64,000 nucleotides of DNA, taken from Candidatus Poribacteria bacterium. GTDB taxonomy: Bacteria; Poribacteria; WGA-4E; WGA-3G. The notes beneath the pieces are model-generated. The model did no database searches, was not told the origin of the DNA, and saw only the letters and a program-made list of their open reading frames with translations. The stretch lies in assembly GCA_022822085.1 (NCBI GenBank), contig JAJECK010000130.1, positions 1-64,000 on the forward strand, in the 5' to 3' direction. The position numbers and the translations under genes are program-made. Shown here piece after piece: positions 1-8,006 of the stretch. Every line of letters begins with the position of its first letter. The first letter of the stretch is position 1.

Positions 1-2073
1 CCAGTTTAAAACTGCTTCAGCTTCCTCTGCCTTTCCAGTATATTTTTTGGGTTCTGGGACAGTTATCAAGCTATTGTTAACGCCTTTTCCTAATTTCTCA
101 GACTTCAACTTATTTGAGATTTGATTCCAATCCCATAGTAAAACTGTACCATCTTGACTACAACTCGCAAGTGTTTTCCCATCGTGTGAAAAAACAAGAG
201 ATTCAACATTTTCTGTATGACCAGACAGGTCACCTAAAAATGTACCTGTATCCACATGCCATAGCTTAATTGGAGTGCTCCACATATTCATTCCGGTCCT
301 TCCGGTCCCTAAAAGGACCATGCCATCTGGTGAAAAGTTTAATTCGATGTTAAATATCCCCAAATTTGCAGGAATTAGTGTATGTTTTTTCTTTGATTCT
401 TTACCTATTTGCCACATATAAACACCTTCGTTGCTTACTGCAGCAAGCGTTGAACTGTCCGGTGAGAATGCTATTGCTCTTGAACCTTTTATATAAGGTG
501 GTGTGATGTCACGTTGTGTAGTAATTTCCCATACTTGTGGATAGCCTTCCTCACTCGTTATAGCAAGTTTTTGTCCGTCAGGTGAAAACAACAACATTTC
601 ATCATGTAAAGATTGCTTCATATCTAAATTGAAAAGTTCTATCCCAGACTTGAAGTGTAACCCAAGTATCTCTGTGTTTCTAAGTATTGCAATGATGTTG
701 TTGTCAGGTGAGAAAGTAACCACTGAACCTCTAAGTAGACTTTCATTCCATTGAGGATTGATCTTCTCATAAGTGTTTAAATTCCATAGCTGAATATTAG
801 AATGACTCCTTGTTGAACTACGAAATTCGAATCCATCAGGTTTAAACCTAATCATACCTGCTTTACCCTGAAATATATAATACTTAGCATCGTTGGATAG
901 GACAACTGTTTCCGATGTGTCGCTCTGGACTTCTCTGAACGTAGAAATTTTCTGATTGGTCATTAAGTCCCAGGTATCAACGGTTCCGTTAAAGGCAGCA
1001 CTTGTGAGAGTAGAATCATCTTCAGAAAAGGCAACTGCTTTAACGTATTCTGTGTGTCCTGTTGTAAATAAAACAAGCTCCTCTCCATTGTTAGGATTCC
1101 AAAAACGAATTGTCCCATCTATACTTCCACTTGCAAGACAATTACCGTAAAGTGGTGTTCCAATTGGTGCAAAGGTTAACGCGTTGATTGTATTTTTATG
1201 TCCTATAATAGTTACCCGTTCTTTTTGTGTATCTAAATCCCAAAGTATTATAACATTTCCTGCATCTCCACTTGCAAATGAGTTTCCATCTTCTGAGAAT
1301 GCGAGCGCGGTAATCCATCCAGTATGTCCTGATAGTGTCCCAAGTTCAGTGTAGTTTTGGTTATCCCATAACCTCACAGTTTTGCTTTCTCCACCACTTG
1401 CGAGTAAATTCTTATCTGGTGAGAATGCTAACGCCTGAAAACCGCCACCATCATGTAAATTTCCTTCCATAGTACCTTCTTTGCTCATCGTTGTGGTATC
1501 CCACAAGTGAAGTGCACCATCCCTTCCGGCGACTGCCACTATGCTTCCATCATCAGAAAAAGTAGATAAATCACAAGGTTGATCAAATCTTGTATCCGAC
1601 AATCTGGTACCAGCGTCAATATTCCAATATGTGAATCCTCCTGATCCGTTTATGCTGATAAGTGTCCTTCCATTGAACGCTAATGCGGAAAATATAATGG
1701 GATCTTGTGCTAAAGTTATTGTTGTGTGTTTTCTTTTGGTTTCTATATCCCAGATTTGAATGATTGGGTTGGTAAATCCACCGCTTGCGAGGTATTTTCC
1801 ATCATGTGAGAATGCTAAAGCATTGACATGCCCAGTCCGTCCTGTGAACAAAGCAGTCTCTTTGGCATGAGGAACTTCGTATAACCATACCCCTACATCA
1901 GTTCCTACGGCAAGATATGATCCATCAGGTGAAAACCGCATGATGTTAATCCCACCTTTACCGAGTCGTGCGATAGCACCTTCAGGTAGACCGACTTGTG
2001 TGTTGTCTTGTGCGTAACAGGTTGAAAGTATCGCGAAAATCAACAGCAATCCTAAGAAAAATTGTTTTTTCAT
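1..2073 (-). CDS. Secreted WD40-repeat protein, C-terminus cut by window edge
   Basis: Reading from an ATG at 2071-2073, the frame stays open for 691 codons to base 1, so the C-terminus is missing. Residues 1-22 form a signal peptide (Lys-Lys, hydrophobic core, ending CYAQ). The mature protein opens with the signature LPEGAIARLGKGGI, also found at the start of the next gene and, in variants, of two other WD40 genes in this window. The rest is serial WD40 blades with repeated FSPDG, LAxGxxD and hydrophobic-x-L/I-W-D/N motifs, so it should fold as one or two beta-propellers outside the cytoplasm. The upstream gene stops only 7 bases before this ATG and carries the AAGGAG ribosome site in its last codons, so the two are co-translated. 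Ligand or partner is unknown. Confidence 0.88.
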   Translation of the reverse strand, partial: MKKQFFLGLLLIFAILSTCYAQDNTQVGLPEGAIARLGKGGINIMRFSPDGSYLAVGTDVGVWLYEVPHAKETALFTGRTGHVNALAFSHDGKYLASGGFTNPIIQIWDIETKRKHTTITLAQDPIIFSALAFNGRTLISINGSGGFTYWNIDAGTRLSDTRFDQPCDLSTFSDDGSIVAVAGRDGALHLWDTTTMSKEGTMEGNLHDGGGFQALAFSPDKNLLASGGESKTVRLWDNQNYTELGTLSGHTGWITALAFSEDGNSFASGDAGNVIILWDLDTQKERVTIIGHKNTINALTFAPIGTPLYGNCLASGSIDGTIRFWNPNNGEELVLFTTGHTEYVKAVAFSEDDSTLTSAAFNGTVDTWDLMTNQKISTFREVQSDTSETVVLSNDAKYYIFQGKAGMIRFKPDGFEFRSSTRSHSNIQLWNLNTYEKINPQWNESLLRGSVVTFSPDNNIIAILRNTEILGLHFKSGIELFNLDMKQSLHDEMLLFSPDGQKLAITSEEGYPQVWEITTQRDITPPYIKGSRAIAFSPDSSTLAAVSNEGVYMWQIGKESKKKHTLIPANLGIFNIELNFSPDGMVLLGTGRTGMNMWSTPIKLWHVDTGTFLGDLSGHTENVESLVFSHDGKTLASCSQDGTVLLWDWNQISNKLKSEKLGKGVNNSLITVPEPKKYTGKAEEAEAVLNW

Positions 2074-2080
2074 TGATTAG

Positions 2081-4198
2081 TCAATCTCCTTTGTTTTCTC
2101 TTGCTTTGGAAATAATTTTTTCCCAGTCCCAGAGGAGGACTGTACCATCAGCATCACCACTCGCGAGAATTTTTCCATCATGCGAAAAAGCCAAGGTTAG
2201 TATCCCCAATGTATGTCCTGTCAGGATTGGCGTTAATTGATGCCCAGTTTGCACATCCCACAATTGAATCTCTTTCGGTATCTTGAAGTCCGTTGTTATG
2301 ATTAAAAGTGTTTTCCCATCAGGCGAGAAATCCAATTTTTCAATCCATATTTTTCTTTGCGCAGTAAGCGGGGTATTGACTTCTCTATTTGTTTTAAGAT
2401 CCCACAAACGGATGTGGTTATTTACATACCCAACAGCAAGAAGAGAGTTGTCAGGCGAAAATGCTATAGTTTTTGTATAGTCGCGTATTGCTGCCTTAAG
2501 TGTAACGAGTTTCTGTCCGGTATTTACATTCCATAAATGGGTTTCACCATTCATCCCACCTGTTGCCAGGATGGTGCCATCCGAAGAGAATGTGACAACC
2601 ACATCAGTAAAAAATTGTCTCGCGTTCAAACGGAACAGTTCAGTCCCAGTATTGATGTTCCACAAGCGCGTCTCTTCTGTGTCGCTGGCTGCGAGAATTT
2701 TGTTATCAGGTGAAAATGCCAAAGCTTTGCTACTTTGTGGAAAAGAATGGAGCTCTTCACCTGCCAGAAGTGCCCATAAACGGGTCTCTGTATGTGGTTT
2801 CCTACTTGCTCGTGTGTTACCACTCCGCGAACGTACGGTAGTGTCTGCCCCATTACTGGCAAAAAGTGCAGCATCTTGTGAAAAAGCTAAAGCCGTAATA
2901 GTATCGTGATGAACAACTGATGGTGAAGGTAGTTGTTGTCCGGTTTCTACATTCCAAATCTGAACCGTTCTATTAGACGCTGCAGTGGCAAGTATTGTGT
3001 TATCCGTGGAAAATGCCATACTTCCAATCCATCCTGTATGTCCAGTGGCAAAGATAGACATTTCACGTCCTGTGTTAGCATTCCAAAACCGAATAGTGCC
3101 GTCCATGCTCGCGCTGGTAAGGGTTTTTCCATCGAGTGAGAACGTTAGTTCTCTCACACCGGCACGGTGTCCAGTGAGAGTTGCTTGCTTGCGTTTTTTA
3201 TCCACATTCCATAATAGTATCGTTTTATCAGCACTACTGCAACTGGCAAGCATTGTGTTATCAGGTGAAAATATAACGGTGTTAATCCGTCCAGAATGTC
3301 CCTTAAGCGTGGCAATTTCGGTGCTGGAATCGGTATTCCATAATCGCACCGTGTTATCATCATGACCACTTGCAACTGTCTTCCCATCCGATGAGAATGC
3401 AAGCGCATTAACCCCTTTCTGAGGCTCCGGTTCTTGTCGCCAGATTCCCGAAAACCTAGATTTTGCCTTGAAAATAGAAAGTTGTCGTCCGGTGTCTGCC
3501 TCCCATAAACGGATTTTTCCGTCCTTCGGATCACCACTGACAAAGGTTGTACTGTTTTGTGCAAATGCCAAAGCATCGAAAGAATGCATGCTGTATTTTC
3601 CATCTTCTTCCAAAAATGCCAGGTTGGGACGATAACTATTAATGTAGGTCTGCATGTTACCAGAAGGAACATCCCAATGGATAATTTCACCGGATTCATT
3701 CGGTGTAATAAGTGTCTTGCCATCTTCAGAAAATGTGATCGCTGAAACCGACTCGCTTTCAGCGGTTAAAGGGAGTGTTAAAAGTTCTTTGCCAGATACC
3801 ACATCCCACAGTTGAACAACACCATTTTTTGATTCTCCCACTGCAAGAATGCTGTTGTCGGGTGAGAATGCTAAATGGTTCACATAAGCAACTGCGTCAG
3901 GCTGCCATTCTTCTGGGTCAGATGGCTTGAAAGCTTTGTTATCAGCATGCCTTGGTTTAGCAGGGAACAGTGCCTTTGCGTTCCCGGTTTTGACATCGTA
4001 TAGCCAAACACCGATGGTTGTTCCTACAGCGAGATGCGCACCGTCGAATGAGAATCGCATCACAGTTATTCTGCCTTTTCCGAGACGTGTGATTGCACCT
4101 TCAGGTAGTCCCACTTGTGTGTTATCTTGTGCAGTAATGTATGTATTTGATATGAAAATCAGTGAAATTATGAAGATATATGCTTTTATCTGTTTCAT
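2081..4198 (-). CDS. Secreted WD40-repeat protein (tandem paralogue)
   Basis: This is a 705-residue protein with a signal peptide (residues 1-24, ending ITAQ), the signature LPEGAITRLGKGRI, and about 14 WD40 blades recognisable by motifs such as VRLWNTD, IRFWNAN and VLLWDWE. Fourteen blades would make two seven-bladed propellers. I chose the ATG at 4196-4198, because GGAGAA lies about 6 bases upstream and the signal peptide follows directly; an in-frame upstream start at 4258 would add 20 residues and hide the signal. It is the first gene of a two-gene unit with its paralogue at 1-2073. WD40 propellers are protein-interaction platforms, and no catalytic domain is visible here. Confidence 0.9.
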   Translation of the reverse strand: MKQIKAYIFIISLIFISNTYITAQDNTQVGLPEGAITRLGKGRITVMRFSFDGAHLAVGTTIGVWLYDVKTGNAKALFPAKPRHADNKAFKPSDPEEWQPDAVAYVNHLAFSPDNSILAVGESKNGVVQLWDVVSGKELLTLPLTAESESVSAITFSEDGKTLITPNESGEIIHWDVPSGNMQTYINSYRPNLAFLEEDGKYSMHSFDALAFAQNSTTFVSGDPKDGKIRLWEADTGRQLSIFKAKSRFSGIWRQEPEPQKGVNALAFSSDGKTVASGHDDNTVRLWNTDSSTEIATLKGHSGRINTVIFSPDNTMLASCSSADKTILLWNVDKKRKQATLTGHRAGVRELTFSLDGKTLTSASMDGTIRFWNANTGREMSIFATGHTGWIGSMAFSTDNTILATAASNRTVQIWNVETGQQLPSPSVVHHDTITALAFSQDAALFASNGADTTVRSRSGNTRASRKPHTETRLWALLAGEELHSFPQSSKALAFSPDNKILAASDTEETRLWNINTGTELFRLNARQFFTDVVVTFSSDGTILATGGMNGETHLWNVNTGQKLVTLKAAIRDYTKTIAFSPDNSLLAVGYVNNHIRLWDLKTNREVNTPLTAQRKIWIEKLDFSPDGKTLLIITTDFKIPKEIQLWDVQTGHQLTPILTGHTLGILTLAFSHDGKILASGDADGTVLLWDWEKIISKARENKGD

Positions 4199-4267
4199 TT
4201 GTTTCTCCAAATTGATGCATGGAATCTTTAGGTACATATAGGTAAGTGAGATAGTCAAAGAAAAATC

Positions 4268-4295
4268 TTGAGAAAAAACAAAACTTGTGTAATAC
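4268..4295 (+). promoter_or_regulatory. Possible sigma70-type promoter for the 4369 gene
   Basis: TTGAGA at 4268-4273 and TAATAC at 4290-4295 are separated by 16 bases, in the AT-rich gap between the divergent WD40 gene and the Dabb gene. The match is partial and no other evidence supports it. Confidence 0.25.
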
Positions 4296-4368
4296 TAATA
4301 GTATATATCATCTCACGATTTTTATACCACCCAAAATCTAAACTAACACCAAATTGGAGACACTATCT

Positions 4369-4668
4369 ATGGTTGAACATATCGTCCTACTAAAGTTAAA
4401 ATCGGATGTAACTTCAGAACAAGTAGATGCTTTACCTGATGCCTTGATGCAGATGAAGGATGAAATACCCGGAATTGAATCCATTACTGCTGGCACGAAC
4501 AACAGTCCCGAAGGAAAAAGCCAAGATTATTCTTACGGATTCATCGTCAGATTTACAGATGAAGCAGCACGAGATGCATATCTACCGCACCCCTTTCACC
4601 AAAAAGTGGCAGGAGAGCAGATTCGCCCACTTGTTGAGGATGTTCTCGTTTTTGATTATACAGTATAA
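4369..4668 (+). CDS. Dabb-family (stress-responsive alpha/beta barrel) protein
   Basis: This small 99-residue protein opens MVEHIVLLKLK and ends in a VFDYTV strand, with a central motif HPFHQKVAGEQIRPLVED. This is the typical layout of the dimeric ferredoxin-like Dabb family. Members are small homodimers, some binding hydrophobic ligands or acting in polyketide cyclisation, most uncharacterised. The ATG at 4369 is preceded by GGAG 9-12 bases upstream; an in-frame TTG at 4354 would lie over that site. It precedes the sulfatase-fold gene by 56 bases on the same strand and may be co-transcribed with it. The fold is well supported, the substrate unknown. Confidence 0.85.
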   Translation: MVEHIVLLKLKSDVTSEQVDALPDALMQMKDEIPGIESITAGTNNSPEGKSQDYSYGFIVRFTDEAARDAYLPHPFHQKVAGEQIRPLVEDVLVFDYTV

Positions 4669-4724
4669 TTCATAGAGAAATTATTAACACAAACAGTTTA
4701 CATTTATCCTTTTGGAGGTATTAC

Positions 4725-6113
4725 ATGAGTTGGAACATTGTAGTCGTTGTTTCAGATACACTTCGTACAGCATATTTAAGTCCTTACGGTAACGATTGGG
4801 TGCAAACACCGAATTTAGCAAAATTTGCTGAAGAGGGTGTAACATTTACCAATGCCCATCCCGAAATCTTGCCAACAATCCCTACGCGCCGTACGCTACA
4901 TACAGGTAGACGTGTCTATCCAATTAGTTCATACAACCCCGTCCCCTGGGACAACGTTTATACTCCCGGATGGCAGCCAATGTCATCGGATGAACCGGCA
5001 ATCGCTGAGTCGCTTGTCCGAAATGGGTATCACACAGGTTTCTTTGCAGATGTACCACACTATTTTGTGCCGGGTATGAACTTTACACGTGGGTTTCAAC
5101 AGTGGCAATTTGTCCGTGGACAAGCCGAAGACAGATACAGAGGTGGTGCTCACGCGGATCCTACCCAAGTTGCCAGATATCGCGGAAATCCGAACCGTGT
5201 CCGTTCACACATTGTCAATGTGCAACCTGAACGTGAAGAGGAAAACTGGCCAACTGCAAGATTGTTCCGTGCTGGCATTGAATTTGTAGAACATAATCAC
5301 GAAAATACTCCGTTCTATCTATATATTGATGGGTTCACACCGCATGAAACTTGGGAAGCACCAATACACTATTACGATCTATACGGGAGCAGAGAGGATC
5401 GCGAACCGATATGCCTCAACTTGCCTTACGGTTCACTCAAAGATGAAGAACTTGAAGAACGGTTGCCAAGTGTAAGAGCGAATTACGCGGGTTTGGTAAC
5501 GCTTGTAGATACTTGGTTTGGAAGATTGGTAGACACCATAGATAATCTCGGATTGCGTGATAACACTTTGATAATGTTCTTGAGTGATCACGGCACAAAC
5601 TTCGCAGAAAATCCAGATAAAGCAACTGGCAAACCCGCTAACTTTATGTATCCGGGGACTATGGATATCCCGCTCTTAGTCCGACACCCATCTGGTGTGA
5701 ATGCTGGCACAACTTGCGATGAATTCGTGTATACACTTGATGTTCCAGCAACGGTCATGGCAGCAAGCCAAGTTGAACCTGCAGGAGAAATTCAGGGGCA
5801 GAGTCTACTTCCTCTAATTGAAGGTAAAAGTGGTTTTACCTCACGTGAATATCTTACCTGCCGTTATGTCAACTCTGTCTGGTATAAAGACGCTAAAAGT
5901 TGGTATTTCTCAAGTGTTGATCTCAATAGTGGTACACGTCTGTTTGATCTTGAAGCGGATCCGACTTGTCAGAACGATATAACAGATAAAGGGGCAGACC
6001 GAATTGCACTTGCACACGAGCGACTCTTAGCAGACGCAGGTGGACATCTGCCACACTATAAACGTCAAGGTAGAACAGATGCTCTCGGCAGACCGCAATT
6101 TGCTGAAGAATAA
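4725..6113 (+). CDS. Sulfatase/alkaline-phosphatase superfamily hydrolase with Thr at the nucleophile position
   Basis: A 462-residue sulfatase-fold protein without a signal peptide, so probably cytoplasmic. The N-terminus has the metal-binding strand VVVVSDTLR (Asp11) and TPNLAKFAEEGVTFTNAH. The residues corresponding to the sulfatase signature C/S-x-P-x-R-x3-TG read TIPTRRTLHTG, with Thr51 in place of the Cys or Ser that is converted to formylglycine. The second metal pair is Asp288-His289 in FLSDHGTNF. Thr is the nucleophile in phosphatase and phosphotransferase members of this superfamily, so the enzyme may be a phosphodiesterase or phosphonate hydrolase rather than a sulfatase. GGAGG lies about 7 bases before the ATG. 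Confidence 0.88.
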   Translation: MSWNIVVVVSDTLRTAYLSPYGNDWVQTPNLAKFAEEGVTFTNAHPEILPTIPTRRTLHTGRRVYPISSYNPVPWDNVYTPGWQPMSSDEPAIAESLVRNGYHTGFFADVPHYFVPGMNFTRGFQQWQFVRGQAEDRYRGGAHADPTQVARYRGNPNRVRSHIVNVQPEREEENWPTARLFRAGIEFVEHNHENTPFYLYIDGFTPHETWEAPIHYYDLYGSREDREPICLNLPYGSLKDEELEERLPSVRANYAGLVTLVDTWFGRLVDTIDNLGLRDNTLIMFLSDHGTNFAENPDKATGKPANFMYPGTMDIPLLVRHPSGVNAGTTCDEFVYTLDVPATVMAASQVEPAGEIQGQSLLPLIEGKSGFTSREYLTCRYVNSVWYKDAKSWYFSSVDLNSGTRLFDLEADPTCQNDITDKGADRIALAHERLLADAGGHLPHYKRQGRTDALGRPQFAEE

Positions 6114-6173
6114 TCAAAGTTTGAGTGGATGCATAGTGCTCCGTCAAGCGTTAATTGATGGGTTTTGAAAGTA

Positions 6174-6239
6174 GTCGGGATTCGGAGTTCCCTCGGACCA
6201 TAAGCAACTCATCGGTAGGAGCGATCTCCGAATCGCGAC
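6174..6239. repeat. Dispersed palindromic repeat (intergenic copy)
   Basis: Two imperfect inverted arms (6174-6194 and 6215-6239) flank a loop of about 20 bases. The right arm, 25 bases long and containing GGAGCGATCTCCGAATCGCG, is found exactly, reverse-complemented, at 59113-59137 inside a coding sequence. Its first 14 bases recur at 62946-62959 across a stop codon. The layout resembles REP or small MITE elements. It sits 36 bases before the antitoxin gene, so it could act as a hairpin in that leader or as a terminator for the hydrolase gene. Confidence 0.7.
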
Positions 6240-6275
6240 GGGCAATAATATGTTGGCAAAGCAATAGGAGAAATT

Positions 6276-6671
6276 ATGGCTTCTTTCAATAATGATATAG
6301 ACACACAAGATACTGTGCATCCACCTATCTCAATTCGTAATGAAACTGAATATGATAATGCTGTGCAAACACTAAATACATTGATAGATGAAGTAGGAAC
6401 AAATGAAGACCATCCATTATATGAACTCCTTGATATACTTGGAACACTCATTCATGCCTATGAAGAAAAACATCATCCTATTCCTGATTGTAGCGGTATT
6501 GAAATGTTGAAATACTTGATGGAAGAACATCAATGCACACCATCTGACTTACCTGAGGTGGGTTCACATGATACCGTTTTGAAAATCTTAAAGGAAGAAA
6601 GGGAATTAACGATCACACAAATCCGAGCTTTAGCGAATCGTTTTCAAGTTACCCCTTCGGTATTTATATGA
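6276..6671 (+). CDS. higA: HigA-type HTH antitoxin/regulator, no toxin beside it
   Basis: A 131-residue protein with the layout of the long HigA family (COG5499): an N-terminal helical segment (residues 18-60, IRNETEYDNAVQTLNTLID), a linker AYEEKHHPIPD, then a Cro/C1-type helix-turn-helix from residue 76 (MLKYLMEEHQCTPSDLPEV) ending ALANRFQVTPSVFI. In this family the protein neutralises a HigB or RelE-type nuclease toxin and represses the operon. No small toxin ORF lies on either side, since the neighbours are the hydrolase and a lectin-like gene. It may be a solitary transcription factor, an antitoxin whose toxin was lost, or a trans-acting antitoxin. AGGAG precedes the ATG by 6 bases. Confidence 0.8.
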   Translation: MASFNNDIDTQDTVHPPISIRNETEYDNAVQTLNTLIDEVGTNEDHPLYELLDILGTLIHAYEEKHHPIPDCSGIEMLKYLMEEHQCTPSDLPEVGSHDTVLKILKEERELTITQIRALANRFQVTPSVFI

Positions 6672-6747
6672 AATCTCACTTCTTTGCACAATAATTATCT
6701 GTTTACAGAATAACAAGATAACAACATCAATAATTTGAGGTTTAGAT

Positions 6748-7974
6748 ATGAATCGCTTAAATAACAAAATAATCCTTTTTTCTGTGATTGTAGTATTAGT
6801 GGTATCTGTCCTCTATTACACATCAGATATTACCGCAGAGGATAACACCACGAGTCTTTCTGGACGCGTAATAAACGAATATAAGGAGCCCGTCCCTGAT
6901 ATTCATATTGCTATAAAACCTGTCAAATTCGGTCGGGATATAGATTTAAAACAACGCACGCATTTCCTAATATGGCCAAGAGTAGTGACTGACAAGGATG
7001 GCAAATTCACTTTTACAAATATTGATCCTGTTTCATCGCAACTCGTTCTGTTCCCTGAACACGGTTCGGATTGGGAACTCCATTCCATAGAAATAGGTGA
7101 CCTATCATTTTATTCAATTGCCTTTAGACGAGCGATGCCGACATGGTTTGGCAAACCAACATTTGCTGTTGAACCTGGGAAACAACTTCAAAATGTAATT
7201 GTCCACGTCAAAGAACCACGGATGCGAATTCGAGGGCGTGTTCTATATGAAGATGGAACCCCGCTCATAAACGAAGAGATTAGTATAAATATAAATTCAG
7301 CGCGGGTTCAAAGATTCAATGGTGGAGAAAGTAGAAGTGAGGGTAGTATGACACGGAATTTTGAGACAGATAACGAAGGTTACTTTGTAGTGTATTATGG
7401 GAATAGAGCAGCGACCTATAATGTATCAATGACATATCAAGGGTTTACAGTCCATTCTGAACCTATAATCCTTGAAGAAGGTGAAAGGTCCGACGATCTT
7501 GTCTTTAAACTTAAAAACACTCCAAAAACTATAGCTCGAGATTCTGTATGGATTGTTAATCCAGCTACCGGTCATGCATATAAGAAAGTCCAGTGCGTTA
7601 ACCTACAAGATGCAAAAAATCAAGCAGCAAAGGAAAACGCATACCTTGTGGCAATTAATGACGAAGCAGAACAGAAATGGTTAGAAGGTCTTTTCAAGCA
7701 TAAAGCATTTTTTTGGATCGGTCTAAGTGTGCCAAAGAAAGATGCACAATGGATGTGGGACAATGGTCAACCGTTGACGTATACAAATTGGAGAAAGGGG
7801 CAGCAGCCAAATATCAAAGAAGAAAACGAAAGAAGGACAGGAATTGCATTAGACTTCTACGCCAAAAAATGGATTGCAATCCAACGTAACAGTCCATTCC
7901 TATCAGCAGTAAAAATGGCAATCATTGAGAAGGACAAGAAAAACATAGACAACTCAGAAGAAACTAATAAGTAA
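6748..7974 (+). CDS. Membrane-anchored or secreted protein with carboxypeptidase-regulatory-like and C-type-lectin-like domains
   Basis: This 408-residue protein starts with a hydrophobic segment (residues 8-26) that is a signal peptide or anchor. Two CarboxypepD-regulatory-like beta-sandwich motifs follow (SLSGRVINEYKEPVPD near residue 36 and RIRGRVLYEDGTPLIN near 155). Residues about 265-400 match a C-type lectin-like domain: SVWIVNPATGHAYK, FFWIGLS, WMWDNGQPLTYTNW, and WIAIQ near the end. The lectin domain has only one cysteine, so it lacks the usual disulfides. The gene directly downstream has the same architecture. A role in surface carbohydrate or matrix binding is an inference. Confidence 0.82.
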   Translation: MNRLNNKIILFSVIVVLVVSVLYYTSDITAEDNTTSLSGRVINEYKEPVPDIHIAIKPVKFGRDIDLKQRTHFLIWPRVVTDKDGKFTFTNIDPVSSQLVLFPEHGSDWELHSIEIGDLSFYSIAFRRAMPTWFGKPTFAVEPGKQLQNVIVHVKEPRMRIRGRVLYEDGTPLINEEISININSARVQRFNGGESRSEGSMTRNFETDNEGYFVVYYGNRAATYNVSMTYQGFTVHSEPIILEEGERSDDLVFKLKNTPKTIARDSVWIVNPATGHAYKKVQCVNLQDAKNQAAKENAYLVAINDEAEQKWLEGLFKHKAFFWIGLSVPKKDAQWMWDNGQPLTYTNWRKGQQPNIKEENERRTGIALDFYAKKWIAIQRNSPFLSAVKMAIIEKDKKNIDNSEETNK

Positions 7975-8006
7975 AACCAGATTTATCCTGCAAGGAGATA
8001 CTCATT

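Noticed and set aside
956-3745. Several short plus-strand reading frames across the WD40 genes
   Set aside because: They lie antisense to clear WD40 reading frames, lack ribosome sites, and their composition reflects the repeated blade sequence.
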